From Candidatus Poribacteria bacterium (GTDB lineage Bacteria; Poribacteria; WGA-4E; WGA-3G), in contig JAJEDB010000071.1 in NCBI GenBank assembly GCA_022821725.1, forward strand, positions 1 through 64,000: a stretch of DNA of 64,000 nucleotides, written 5' to 3'. Below, one piece after another: positions 37,064-46,659 of this stretch; within the stretch, counting starts at the first letter, position 1; each line of letters starts with the position of its first letter. The position numbers were made by a program, and so were the translations under genes. The notes below the pieces were generated by a model. It ran no database searches. It saw only the letters and a program-made list of their open reading frames with translations, and had not been told where the DNA came from.

Positions 37064-38362
37064 CTACAAAAATCGTTGGTAGACCTTCATAATCCTTTCA
37101 TAGTGAACGTCGGCATTAAACTCTGTCTCCATCTTTTGGCGACCCATGCGCCCCATCTCGGCAGCCTGTTCCTTATGCTCGGAAATCCAGAGGAGACGTT
37201 CTCGAAGTGCTTCTTGTTCACCCGATGGAACGAGAAATCCGTCAACCCCATCCACGATGAGTTCTGGAATCCCACCTATATCCGCACCAATAACCGGTTT
37301 ACCGTAAGCATAGGATTCTAAGACGGACATCGGACAGTTTTCATACCACTCCGACGGTAAGACGGTACAGATGCTATTCAGAATGAGTTCTTGGAGCTCA
37401 TCACCGTGCTTAAAACCGAGGAGGCGAATATGATCACACCCGTTCTCTTCAATGATCCGCTGAACTTCGGGCATTGCTTCACCATCACCGACGATATAGA
37501 GCGGGACCTGCTTGAGCGGTGCTGCCGCTTCTATCAAGGTCAAAATCCCTTTGCTCCGATGCACCCGTCCGAAATAGAGGATATAGTCCCCTACGTCGAA
37601 ATTCGGTGTGATATCGGAGACATCAACAAAGTTATGAACGGTTGAGATTTGGTCCTCTGGAATGCCGTGTGAAATCATCTTTTCCCGAAGGAAATGAGAG
37701 ACGGAAATGAAATGGTCGAATTTCTTAACGGCACCGAGCATGTGTGATACATAAGACTCCGTGACGCTCAACGCAGTCCGGGCAAGTGAACCCCTGTTGC
37801 AGCGTTTCGGGAGCGCGCGCCAAAAGTGTTTACCTTCACACGCCTCACAAATCTCATCGTTTGAGAGATGGCTATAAACTGGGCAGGTTAACTTGTATTC
37901 ATGTAACGTCTGAATGAGCGGAATTCCGTCTTTTTTCAGGACCTCTAAGATTGACGCAGTGAGTTTACCGTAGTAGATATGGAAATGCGCCAGGTCGATG
38001 TCCGTGTCTTTCAATAACCGGCGGATTGATTTGACGGCATCGTGTGAATATAAAAAGCGCAATAGGTCTCCTACTCCCGGACGCTTGAAGTCGGCACCGC
38101 GTGGGAAATAGTGTTCCCACTCAGACGGTTCGTTATTAGGGTCCGCCGCTGTAAACGGAACAACACTGTGTCCGTGTTTTTGCAACACCTCGGCGAGGGT
38201 AAAGAAGTAACGATCGGAACCGCCACGGACGTAGTGGTTTTGTGAGACGTTTAGAACTTTTAATTTCTGGGCATCTGCTCCGCTCTCCATTACATTACGA
38301 GCGGGTTCTTGGTGAAGCTGCGATTGAAATAAGGATATGTCCTTCATAGTATCAAACCCCAA
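37064..38362 (-). CDS. Glycosyltransferase family 4
   Basis: YILYFGRVHRSKGILTLIEAA, SEWYENCPMSVLESYAYGKPVIGADIGGIPELI. First about 33 aa are repeat-derived; start may be nearer 38290. Confidence 0.9.
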   Translation of the reverse strand: MGFDTMKDISLFQSQLHQEPARNVMESGADAQKLKVLNVSQNHYVRGGSDRYFFTLAEVLQKHGHSVVPFTAADPNNEPSEWEHYFPRGADFKRPGVGDLLRFLYSHDAVKSIRRLLKDTDIDLAHFHIYYGKLTASILEVLKKDGIPLIQTLHEYKLTCPVYSHLSNDEICEACEGKHFWRALPKRCNRGSLARTALSVTESYVSHMLGAVKKFDHFISVSHFLREKMISHGIPEDQISTVHNFVDVSDITPNFDVGDYILYFGRVHRSKGILTLIEAAAPLKQVPLYIVGDGEAMPEVQRIIEENGCDHIRLLGFKHGDELQELILNSICTVLPSEWYENCPMSVLESYAYGKPVIGADIGGIPELIVDGVDGFLVPSGEQEALRERLLWISEHKEQAAEMGRMGRQKMETEFNADVHYERIMKVYQRFL

Positions 38363-38452
38363 GCCTGCAACAACGGCGCAGGCGGATATTGATCAAAAAC
38401 CGTTAAATTTCCAACCTCGTCGTTCTCCCACAAGGTAAAATTAAAATTTTTT
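38259..38452. mobile_element. MITE-like element, copy G (degenerate left end)
   Basis: CATTACATTACGAGCGGG, GCCTGCAACAACGGCGCAGGCGGAT, ACAAGGTAAAATTAAAATTTTTT at 38430-38452. Confidence 0.55.
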
Positions 38453-38462
38453 CACCCTCCTG

Positions 38463-39374
38463 CTATAGATCAGTGAGAAGTGCTGGATATGGAAATCCTG
38501 CATCGGCGATCCGTGTGTCCGCGAACGGTTCATAATGGACCGTGCCTATCTGTTTGGTAGTCAGCACCGGATCATCGGCATCCACAATTACATTCGCTAT
38601 CTCGATAGGGTCTGAATGTCCCCACCAATTGTTGGTTACGACCAAATCAAATTTTACATTCAAGCGGAGTGCAAAGATATTTGCGTTCAGATTGTTGTTT
38701 TGAATAATAGATTGGACATTCTCACAGAAGATACCGGTCTCGTTTTTGGTGATATTGTTTCTTTCAATCCTCGGACGCGTTTGACGTCCGATAGTGCTGA
38801 TACCGATGTGATTGTCAAGAATGTCGTTGTGTTGAACGCCAGCGTCACTCCCGTCGAGAGCGATGGCGGTTTTATTTTGACGAAGAACGCACGCTGCAAC
38901 AGTTGGCGATGTCGTTTTGATGTCAAGAGCGACTGTGGCATACTCTATAACCGCCCCTCTGACAAAACTCTCTAAATCGTGTGTGTGGTCGAAAAGGATA
39001 CCGTTCCAATCACCGGGGGCAGGTCCGACATTGTCCGATGTGAGATGTACACGTCGAGTCACTGGGTCTTGATCTAAAGGGGTTCCGATCTTTAAAATAC
39101 CTCTTACGATAAGAAGGGCATCCCGTCTAAATTTAACAGTTGTGCCGGGTGGGATGTTGAGGGTTATATTCTGTGGAATCTCTACTGTTCCCTGTACAAT
39201 ATACGTCTTCTCGGGGTCCCACGTTTCATTCTCAATCAGTTGATGGTCTTTGAGGACAATTTCGGAGGTATCTTCAGGTGCTACGGGATTCGGATCTTCT
39301 TGCGTCGCACAGCCTACCCCTACCGATAAACTCAGGCAGAAGATTAATAGGCAATATATCAATCGAATCTTCAT
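38463..39374 (-). CDS. Lipoprotein with right-handed beta-helix repeats
   Basis: Lipobox LSLSVGVGCATQED; NITKNETGIFCENVQSIIQNNNLNANIFAL repeats. Confidence 0.75.
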   Translation of the reverse strand: MKIRLIYCLLIFCLSLSVGVGCATQEDPNPVAPEDTSEIVLKDHQLIENETWDPEKTYIVQGTVEIPQNITLNIPPGTTVKFRRDALLIVRGILKIGTPLDQDPVTRRVHLTSDNVGPAPGDWNGILFDHTHDLESFVRGAVIEYATVALDIKTTSPTVAACVLRQNKTAIALDGSDAGVQHNDILDNHIGISTIGRQTRPRIERNNITKNETGIFCENVQSIIQNNNLNANIFALRLNVKFDLVVTNNWWGHSDPIEIANVIVDADDPVLTTKQIGTVHYEPFADTRIADAGFPYPALLTDL

Positions 39375-39479
39375 TTTTTTTGCTATTCCAGTAAAGTTCC
39401 TTATTTTGTAAAGTTCGTTGCAACTTTTGGAGATTTTCATCAAAAAATTTGGAGAAGAAGGTTATCTTAACGATAATGC

Positions 39480-42074
39480 TTAGAGTCTTGGATCAACCGC
39501 CTCGCTCTCAAGTGCCAGAATCCCGAAAACGCATTCATGAACACGCGACAACGGTTCACGACGAACAAACCGCTCAAGCGCCTCAACCCCCAATGCAAAC
39601 TCTCGAAGTGCCAGGGAACGCTTGTGAGAGAGTCCCCGAGTCCGGAGACGCTCTAAGTTTTGTGGCAGTGTATATTCCGGTCCATAGATTATTCGCAGGT
39701 ATTCACGACCTCGGCACTTTACCGCGGGTTGGACCAATCCTCGTTTGCCTTGGACGATAAAATCCAGAGGTTTGATGACTGCGCCTTCACCCCCTTGCAC
39801 AGTGAGTTCCTCCCAGCGACGGACGGCTGCAGTCTGACTCGCGTCATCGGTCAGATCAACCCTCCCGTAGGGAGTTGCGCGCAACAGGTTGTCCTCAGAA
39901 TTTTGACAGAGTTCTGTAAGCATTTTCATGTGCCACAGATGGTCTTTGTTGAAGTACACCGCACCTTCCGTCGCGAGTAAGTGGAAAGGCGCCAGTTTCA
40001 GATCCGAGATAGATTGGACGTTCCAGCAGTATTGCTGATAAGCGTTGATGTATGCGTCGACTGCCGCTGCGCGTTGTCGATAGTTATCCAATACAGAATT
40101 TACTTCAATGCCTCGTTCAGCAGCGGCTTCCAAGGAAGTCATGGCTTCCTCCAAAGCAATACGAGCAGACGTTCCGACCGGGGCATATTGCTGCTGCAAC
40201 AACTGCTGCGCCTTAACCGACCAAGGCATTAACTCGCAATCAAAACAGATCCAATCCGTGTTCAGCGTCTTCCAATAACCAACGCTGTCCACCGCAATTT
40301 TCACCTGTTTCAACAGCTCGGCTTCAATGGCAGCATCATTAAAGAAGTTTCTGCCGGTGCGTGTGTAACAGATACCAAGGGTATCGTCCGCAACACCAAA
40401 CCGTTTTTTTGCGATTTCTGGATCCCGACAAACGACAACAACAGCGCGTGATCCCATGTGTTTTTCTTCCCAGATGACGTTGGATACACCCTGTCTGCGA
40501 TAATAAGTAAACGCCTCCGTTGGATGTTCAAGCAAACCGGGTCTGTTTGTTGTCTCAGTTGGTGACATTGTCGCTGGAAGGTATATAAGCCATTTTGGGT
40601 CTATAGCGAAACGACTCATCACCTCAAGTGCGGTTATGGCATTCTCTTCACGGATTGTTACATTGTGATGTAACCGTGTGCCGATAACGCGCTTTCCGAG
40701 GACATCATCGATGTTTAGGAGATCACCGGCTATAGACATGGGAGCTCTCTTTTGGAGAGCCTCAACGGAATTCTTTTCAAGCACCCCAGCGGGGTGCGTC
40801 TGCAGAGGTTTAGTCGGTTCATAATATGTTCGGTGTGCCGGGACAGACACGAGTTCTTTTTCAGGGTATCGCAACGCAGTCAGTTTGCCGCCAAAAACAC
40901 ATCCAGTATCAATGTTGATTGTTCGATTTACCCACTGCGGCTCGGTGACCGGTGTGTGTCCATAGACAACCATCGCAGTGCCGCGATACTCGTCAGCCCA
41001 ATTGCTCCGAATCGGCAAGCCGAACGAATCGGTTTCTCCAGTCGTTTCCCCATAGAGTGCGAATTCACGCACGCGTCCCGATGCTCTGCCTTGTAATTCC
41101 GCCTTCATTCCAGCATGGGCGACGACCAATCTTCCGTTGTCAAGCACATAGTGGCTCACCAAACCATCCAAGAATTCCGCGACTTGCGTTTTAAATGCGG
41201 TTGATGTTTTCTCCAACTGAGAGAGCGACTCCGCCAATCCGTGTGTTGGGTTCACATTTCTGCCACGTAGTGCACGCACCAGTTTTACGTCATGGTTTCC
41301 GGGTACACAGATAGCCGCGCCAGTCTTTTGCATTCCCATAACCAAGCGTAATACTTCAGCGACCTTCGGACCCCGGTCAACAAAATCCCCAACGAAAATC
41401 GCTTTCCTGCCTTGTGGTGGCTCAACAATAGTTTCACCGTCCAACTGCGTTGAGATTTCATAACCAAGTTCCTTGAGTAATTGAACAAGTTCATCAAAAC
41501 AGCCGTGAATATCACCTATAATGTCAAACGGTCCATGCGCATTTGTGCGGTTGGTCCACAAGGGCTGCCGTTCCATACGGACGGCTTCAACAGCTTCAGG
41601 TGTGGACATCACATAGACGAAATTCCGAAAACCTTCACGTTTGAGATAGCGCAGTGAGCGACGCAGTTGCTGGTTCTGCTGACGGATGACATGCGGTTTT
41701 AAATTGCGATCGGGACGTGCTTCATTTCTCTCTTGACAGAGTTTTGCCGGCATGTTAAACACAATCGCAACAGTTAAGTAATGGTATTCGCGTGCCAGCG
41801 CAAGCAAAGGTTTGCGTGCTTCAATTTGGACGTTCGTTGCATCAATGACCGTCAATTTACCAGCAGCGAGCCGTTTCGCGGCGATGAAACGCAGCACTTC
41901 AAATGCATCGTTTGTTGCTGTCTGGTCGGTTTCGTCGTCCGAAACAAGCCCTCGGCAGAAATCCGATGAAAGAATCTCGGTCGGCTTGAAATGCTGACGA
42001 GCAAAGGTGGACTTGCCTGACCCGGAAGGTCCAATAAGGATTACAAGTGAGGGTTCAGGAATCTTTATAATCAT
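39480..42074 (-). CDS. pnkp: Bacterial polynucleotide kinase-phosphatase (Pnkp: kinase, phosphatase, ligase domains)
   Basis: LIGPSGSGKSTFARQHF kinase; FDIIGDIHGCFDELVQLL, VGDFVDRGPK, CVPGNHD phosphatase; WEEKHMGSRAVVVVCRD adenylyltransferase. Start set to MIIKIPEPSLVILIG. Confidence 0.92.
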   Translation of the reverse strand: MIIKIPEPSLVILIGPSGSGKSTFARQHFKPTEILSSDFCRGLVSDDETDQTATNDAFEVLRFIAAKRLAAGKLTVIDATNVQIEARKPLLALAREYHYLTVAIVFNMPAKLCQERNEARPDRNLKPHVIRQQNQQLRRSLRYLKREGFRNFVYVMSTPEAVEAVRMERQPLWTNRTNAHGPFDIIGDIHGCFDELVQLLKELGYEISTQLDGETIVEPPQGRKAIFVGDFVDRGPKVAEVLRLVMGMQKTGAAICVPGNHDVKLVRALRGRNVNPTHGLAESLSQLEKTSTAFKTQVAEFLDGLVSHYVLDNGRLVVAHAGMKAELQGRASGRVREFALYGETTGETDSFGLPIRSNWADEYRGTAMVVYGHTPVTEPQWVNRTINIDTGCVFGGKLTALRYPEKELVSVPAHRTYYEPTKPLQTHPAGVLEKNSVEALQKRAPMSIAGDLLNIDDVLGKRVIGTRLHHNVTIREENAITALEVMSRFAIDPKWLIYLPATMSPTETTNRPGLLEHPTEAFTYYRRQGVSNVIWEEKHMGSRAVVVVCRDPEIAKKRFGVADDTLGICYTRTGRNFFNDAAIEAELLKQVKIAVDSVGYWKTLNTDWICFDCELMPWSVKAQQLLQQQYAPVGTSARIALEEAMTSLEAAAERGIEVNSVLDNYRQRAAAVDAYINAYQQYCWNVQSISDLKLAPFHLLATEGAVYFNKDHLWHMKMLTELCQNSEDNLLRATPYGRVDLTDDASQTAAVRRWEELTVQGGEGAVIKPLDFIVQGKRGLVQPAVKCRGREYLRIIYGPEYTLPQNLERLRTRGLSHKRSLALREFALGVEALERFVRREPLSRVHECVFGILALESEAVDPRL
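40744..40797. repeat. Two palindromes inside pnkp CDS
   Basis: GCTCTCTTTTGGAGAGC (40744-40760) and GCACCCCAGCGGGGTGC (40781-40797), the latter related to 367-383. Confidence 0.7.
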
Positions 42075-43470
42075 AACCTTCTCGAGTAAAGACCGCCATT
42101 TGCGTCGGTGGACCAACGCCTTCTGACTCTGGTCCGATTGGGTGAAATGCAACGGTATAACCGAAGCGTTTAGCAACATCTGATGCCCAGGATTGAAACT
42201 CGTTTCGCGTCCACTCGAAACGGTGGTCCCTATGCCGAAAGGGTCCAGCCTCGAGGTTCTCAAACTTCACATTGTATTCTATATTAGGTGTCGTCAACAC
42301 AACGGTCCGAGGACACGTAAATTCAAAAATCACTCGCTCAAAAGCCGCAAGTCGCGGCACATCTAAGTGTTCGATTACCTCTATAACCGCAGCTGCATCG
42401 TATCCAGATAGACGTTTATCTCGATATCCGAGCGATCCTTGAAATAGGCGAAGTCGCTTTTTCTGCTTATCGGGTAACCGATCATAATGGAGCCGTTCCT
42501 GCGCGATTTTTAGGATGCGATGTGAAACGTCCATCCCGACAATCTCTTCAAACTGTTCTTCAGCCAACAACTTACGGAGAAGTTTTCCTTCACCGCATCC
42601 CAAATCGAGAACGCGCCGTGCGTCACACTGTTTGAGGACTTCAGTGACCATAGCCAAGCGGACTTCGTTCAGACCGATACGTTCTTCAACCTGTTCTTCT
42701 TGTGCTTGACCGGATTCGTCAGTCTCTTGCGCATCATCTTCTCGCAATTGGGCGAGTGCCTCCCGCGTGAGTTTCCGTTGATGTTTCAGGTAACGAAGGA
42801 CGATAGATTCCTGTTCTGGATGCGCGGTGAGCCAGTTATTCCCATGCTTTAACAGTTTTGCGACCTCTGCATCGCCGACCCAGTAGTGCTTTTCGTCGTC
42901 AAGTACAGGCATCAAAACGTAAAGGTGCGTGAGGAGTTCGCTCAAGGAACAGGTCTTTTCGAGTGTTACCGTAAAATAACGACTGTCGCCCCACTCCGGA
43001 AATCGTGTATTTAGCGTGTGCCGTTCTGCCTCGATTGTATAACCGAGCGGCTCGAAAAGCCGTCGCAACAATTTCTCTCCACCGCGACACGGCAAAATGG
43101 ACAAGCTCGCGCTTAGCGGAATCTCAGTCTTTACGAGTTCTGGGCGTTCTTTGCATTTACCTGACAACGCGCTGCCAAACACCCTCGAGATCGCTACACT
43201 TAAAAACGAGGAGGCGACATACGGACGATCGTTGACGTATTGCGATAGCGCGAAATTTTCCGCAAATTGCCCGCGGGAGCGGCGGATAAGTCCAACCGAA
43301 TCAACGTCGAGCAGCAATGCTGCCGTGCATTTTTCGGTCCGTGCCTCCGGATAAAAGACATGTGCTTGACCAAAGGGAAGCGTAAAGGATTGAATTCGCG
43401 CCGGGTGTTTATGCAACAGATAACCGAGGTCTGTCGCAGGAGAATATGTAGTTGATATTGTCAATAACAT
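42055..43470 (-). CDS. hen1: Hen1: 3'-terminal RNA ribose 2'-O-methyltransferase
   Basis: Bacterial Hen1 N-terminal half (LLTISTTYSPATDLGYLLHKHP) and methyltransferase half (VLDLGCGEGKLLRKLL, AAVIEVIEHLDVPRL, VVLTTPNIEYN); overlaps pnkp by 20 nt. Confidence 0.92.
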   Translation of the reverse strand: MLLTISTTYSPATDLGYLLHKHPARIQSFTLPFGQAHVFYPEARTEKCTAALLLDVDSVGLIRRSRGQFAENFALSQYVNDRPYVASSFLSVAISRVFGSALSGKCKERPELVKTEIPLSASLSILPCRGGEKLLRRLFEPLGYTIEAERHTLNTRFPEWGDSRYFTVTLEKTCSLSELLTHLYVLMPVLDDEKHYWVGDAEVAKLLKHGNNWLTAHPEQESIVLRYLKHQRKLTREALAQLREDDAQETDESGQAQEEQVEERIGLNEVRLAMVTEVLKQCDARRVLDLGCGEGKLLRKLLAEEQFEEIVGMDVSHRILKIAQERLHYDRLPDKQKKRLRLFQGSLGYRDKRLSGYDAAAVIEVIEHLDVPRLAAFERVIFEFTCPRTVVLTTPNIEYNVKFENLEAGPFRHRDHRFEWTRNEFQSWASDVAKRFGYTVAFHPIGPESEGVGPPTQMAVFTREGYDYKDS

Positions 43471-43779
43471 ATTTTGATTTATTGCCTCTGGGCACCGCTC
43501 CATTTCATTACGCGGTGGTCTCTGGTTAATTCGAAAGACACCTTAAGTCCGCCTACATTACATTATATCTTCCTTTCTGGGTCTCGTCAAGTCTTTTGCA
43601 GCGCCTTCCAGAACCGTTCAGACCTCAGCTGCCAACCGTCAACGATTGGCAGTCAGTACGTTGAGACGCATGACATTTGTTTTAAACCTAAAAATGCAGT
43701 ATAATAGAACCAGAACTCTCTCACCTCACATCTTGCACCACCAAATAGAATCGGTGCCACGCTCGGAGGATATTTTAAA

Positions 43780-45252
43780 ATGGCGGATTTTGATTCTCAC
43801 GCATATACACCGGTATACCCGGGTCCGAACGAGGTTCTGCTTGAAGCGCAAGCACGAGTTTGCACGGGACCCCACCAGACGCGTCCTTTAGGTATAAACG
43901 CTTCGGATTTTCCGCAACCGGAGCCACTTCTTGAAACGCTTCTGAAATCCTTAAGGGGTGAACTCCCAGCGCCAGACGCAGCTTCAGAGGCGCAGATGGG
44001 CGCGTTCTTTGCGGCGATGACGCTCCGTGCCTATTTCCCCAAAGCAACACAGTGGAGTCCAGCAGAGCAAGCGGCGTTCCATAAATACCGTTCAGCCCTT
44101 ACAGAACAACTGCCCCCGGAAATTCAATACCTCATGAACCCTGCACACGGCTACGTCCCAGCGAATCCGACAGAGGCAATCGTCGTAAACGCGTTAGAAA
44201 AGATTCTACGGGCAAAACATTTAGGGTATACCGAAACCCGAGAGATGTGTAAAGCCATCCTTAGCGACGACGTGAAACCCGCTTTCAAAGGTGCTGCACT
44301 GATCGGACAAAGAATGAACCGCGAGACCTATCAGGAAGTGCGAGGGTATCTTGACGCGTTCTTCGGACCCGAAGCGGTCGAACCGATTGACATTGCGGAA
44401 TTAACGCATTTTGGGCAACCCTATGACGGTGCAACGCGTTACTTTCGTCCGACACTGTTCGTCGCGGCAGTGCGTGCCGCACTCGGCGAAGCATCACTCC
44501 TCCACAGTGTGGATGCAATGCCCCCAAAAAACGGTGTAACGGAGGAAACCATCCTGAAGGCGCTCGGCGCCAACACACACCTATCGCTTGCACAAACGGC
44601 TTCACTGATTACAGACGCATCGGTGGGTTTCGGATACATCAGCCAGCGTGAGTATTGCCCTGCCGCCTATAACTTGCGCGAACTACGGGTGCACATCAAG
44701 AAACGTCCACCCTGGGCCGCAACTGAGAAGGCGCAACAGTTTTTTTCCGCACGAGAGGCAAACTACATGGTGCTCGGCTACTATCATATCGGATATGAGA
44801 AACCCCTTCTCCAATTGGCATGGGAGCGCGGATTTGATGCCGCGGTGGCTGTGAAGGGAGAGGAAGGGACAAGCCACTACGCGCTCCGACTCGGGAAGCC
44901 TTCTACCAGCGAGAGGATGGCAGTTAACTACTCCCAAGGTTTCCAGCGTGCAAACGATGTGCGTCAAGATTTCGCATTGGATATCGATCCGGGGATTCAT
45001 GGATTTGACTATACGAGAAGTCCACGTCCAGAGGTTGTCAGCGCGGCGGCATTTGCGGAAGCCGGTGTGGCGGCACTCTCCGGTGAGAAAGGACATATCT
45101 ACGACAGGATTCTCCTAAACACAGCGATGGTAGATTACCTGTTAGGAATTTGCCCAGAGCCTAAAGATGCGCTTGCTCGTGCACAGTTAGTGATGGACAA
45201 TGGGAGCGCGTTGAAGCATCTACAGGCGTATATAGCAGCCAGCAATCAATAG
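43780..45252 (+). CDS. TrpD2-like (anthranilate phosphoribosyltransferase-related) protein
   Basis: LKGAALIGQRMNRET, GATRYFRPTLFVAAVRAALG, LHSVDAMPPKNGVTEE, AVAVKGEEGT: TrpD/YbiB family layout. Confidence 0.65.
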   Translation: MADFDSHAYTPVYPGPNEVLLEAQARVCTGPHQTRPLGINASDFPQPEPLLETLLKSLRGELPAPDAASEAQMGAFFAAMTLRAYFPKATQWSPAEQAAFHKYRSALTEQLPPEIQYLMNPAHGYVPANPTEAIVVNALEKILRAKHLGYTETREMCKAILSDDVKPAFKGAALIGQRMNRETYQEVRGYLDAFFGPEAVEPIDIAELTHFGQPYDGATRYFRPTLFVAAVRAALGEASLLHSVDAMPPKNGVTEETILKALGANTHLSLAQTASLITDASVGFGYISQREYCPAAYNLRELRVHIKKRPPWAATEKAQQFFSAREANYMVLGYYHIGYEKPLLQLAWERGFDAAVAVKGEEGTSHYALRLGKPSTSERMAVNYSQGFQRANDVRQDFALDIDPGIHGFDYTRSPRPEVVSAAAFAEAGVAALSGEKGHIYDRILLNTAMVDYLLGICPEPKDALARAQLVMDNGSALKHLQAYIAASNQ

Positions 45253-45382
45253 TCAGCAAGAAGACGTGAAAGTCTTGGGACGTTCTAAAGTGTGCTAAAG
45301 TTGGGAAGTTGGAAAGTCGATCAAAACTTGCAAACTTCTCAACTTCTCAACTTGCAAACCTCCTACTGAGGGCTGACGGGTA

Positions 45383-46525
45383 TTAAATATAACCTGTCGA
45401 ACCATCGGGTCGGATGGGACAGGTGCGTTGCCAATGGATGTATTCATTATCGGTGATTGCGGATTCGTCGACCTCTACACCTAAGCCGGGACGGTCCCGT
45501 AATTCCAAATACCCGTCTTTTGGCAGATAAGGTTCGTCTACCCACGCGTTCCATTCCGTCTCGGTGGGCAGCAGATACTCAAGGATTTTGAAATTCGCGG
45601 TTGCGGCGGCGAAGTGGACATTCACTGCCGTTGCGAGCGGTCCCATCGGGTTATGCGGTGCGACACTGACGTAGTGCGCTTCGGCAATCGCAGCAATCTT
45701 CCGCATCTCTAAGAGTCCACCACAGACGCATACGTCGGGCTGAATGATGTCAGCCCCTTGTGCTGCAATAACATCCAGAAACTCAAAGCGTGTATAGAGG
45801 GATTCCCCCGTTGCGAGTGGCACTTGCATCTGGGCGCGTAAACGTGTCCATGCGGGCATATGTTCGGGTCGGAGGGGTTCCTCATAGAAATACGGATCAT
45901 AAGGCGCGAGGGCGTTTGCGAGTTGGAGCGCGCGAATCGGTTCAAAGATTTTGGCGTGTGGGTCGAAGGCGAACTCCCAATCCGTGGGTGTGTTATCCCG
46001 AATTTGCTCAAAATAGGTAGCGGCTGCTGCACAGACGCGTCCCCAGCGATCTGCATCGGGATCGAGCTGGTAAGGACTCGTTTTGAAAGCCGTAAATCCC
46101 CACGCTTCATGGAGTTTGTGCGCTTGATCTGCGGCTTCGATGCCATCCCTACCGCCGATGCCACGGTAAACGCGGATGCGGTCCCGAGCGTGTCCACCGA
46201 GGAGCATGTAGACCGGCAAACCCGCTGCTTTCCCGCTGATGTCCCAGAGGGCATGATCGACAGCAGAAATAACAGCAAGCCCAGCCCCGCCTGGCGGGAA
46301 TCGGAACTGTTGATGCAGTTTCATCATTATATATTCAATTCGCCTCGGGTCGTCCCCTTGAATCATCTCGAAGATGTAATCAGCGATCGGCTCAACAGAG
46401 AGGTCGGGACCTGTGGAGTAGGCTTCACCCCACCCGTAAAGCCCTTCGTCCGTTTCGACTTTGATGAGCCCGCGAGGTCGATTGCCAAATCGCGCCATAA
46501 AGGTTTTGATCGCGGTAATTTTCAT
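45383..46525 (-). CDS. Mandelate racemase/muconate lactonizing enzyme family protein
   Basis: YFYEEPLRPEHMPAWTRL, LATGESLYTRFEF, DIIQPDVCVCGGLLEMRKIA, VAPHNPMGPLATA. Confidence 0.92.
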   Translation of the reverse strand: MKITAIKTFMARFGNRPRGLIKVETDEGLYGWGEAYSTGPDLSVEPIADYIFEMIQGDDPRRIEYIMMKLHQQFRFPPGGAGLAVISAVDHALWDISGKAAGLPVYMLLGGHARDRIRVYRGIGGRDGIEAADQAHKLHEAWGFTAFKTSPYQLDPDADRWGRVCAAAATYFEQIRDNTPTDWEFAFDPHAKIFEPIRALQLANALAPYDPYFYEEPLRPEHMPAWTRLRAQMQVPLATGESLYTRFEFLDVIAAQGADIIQPDVCVCGGLLEMRKIAAIAEAHYVSVAPHNPMGPLATAVNVHFAAATANFKILEYLLPTETEWNAWVDEPYLPKDGYLELRDRPGLGVEVDESAITDNEYIHWQRTCPIRPDGSTGYI

Positions 46526-46659
46526 TTTTTTAACTATAGACCTCCGTTTGAAATAGCCATCAGCACAGATTTTTTCAAAAAACCCCTTTAACCGTCAGGT
46601 ATCAGTTAAAGAGTGCTAATACCTCATGTTCTCGACCGCTGATGGCTGATTGCTCTTCC

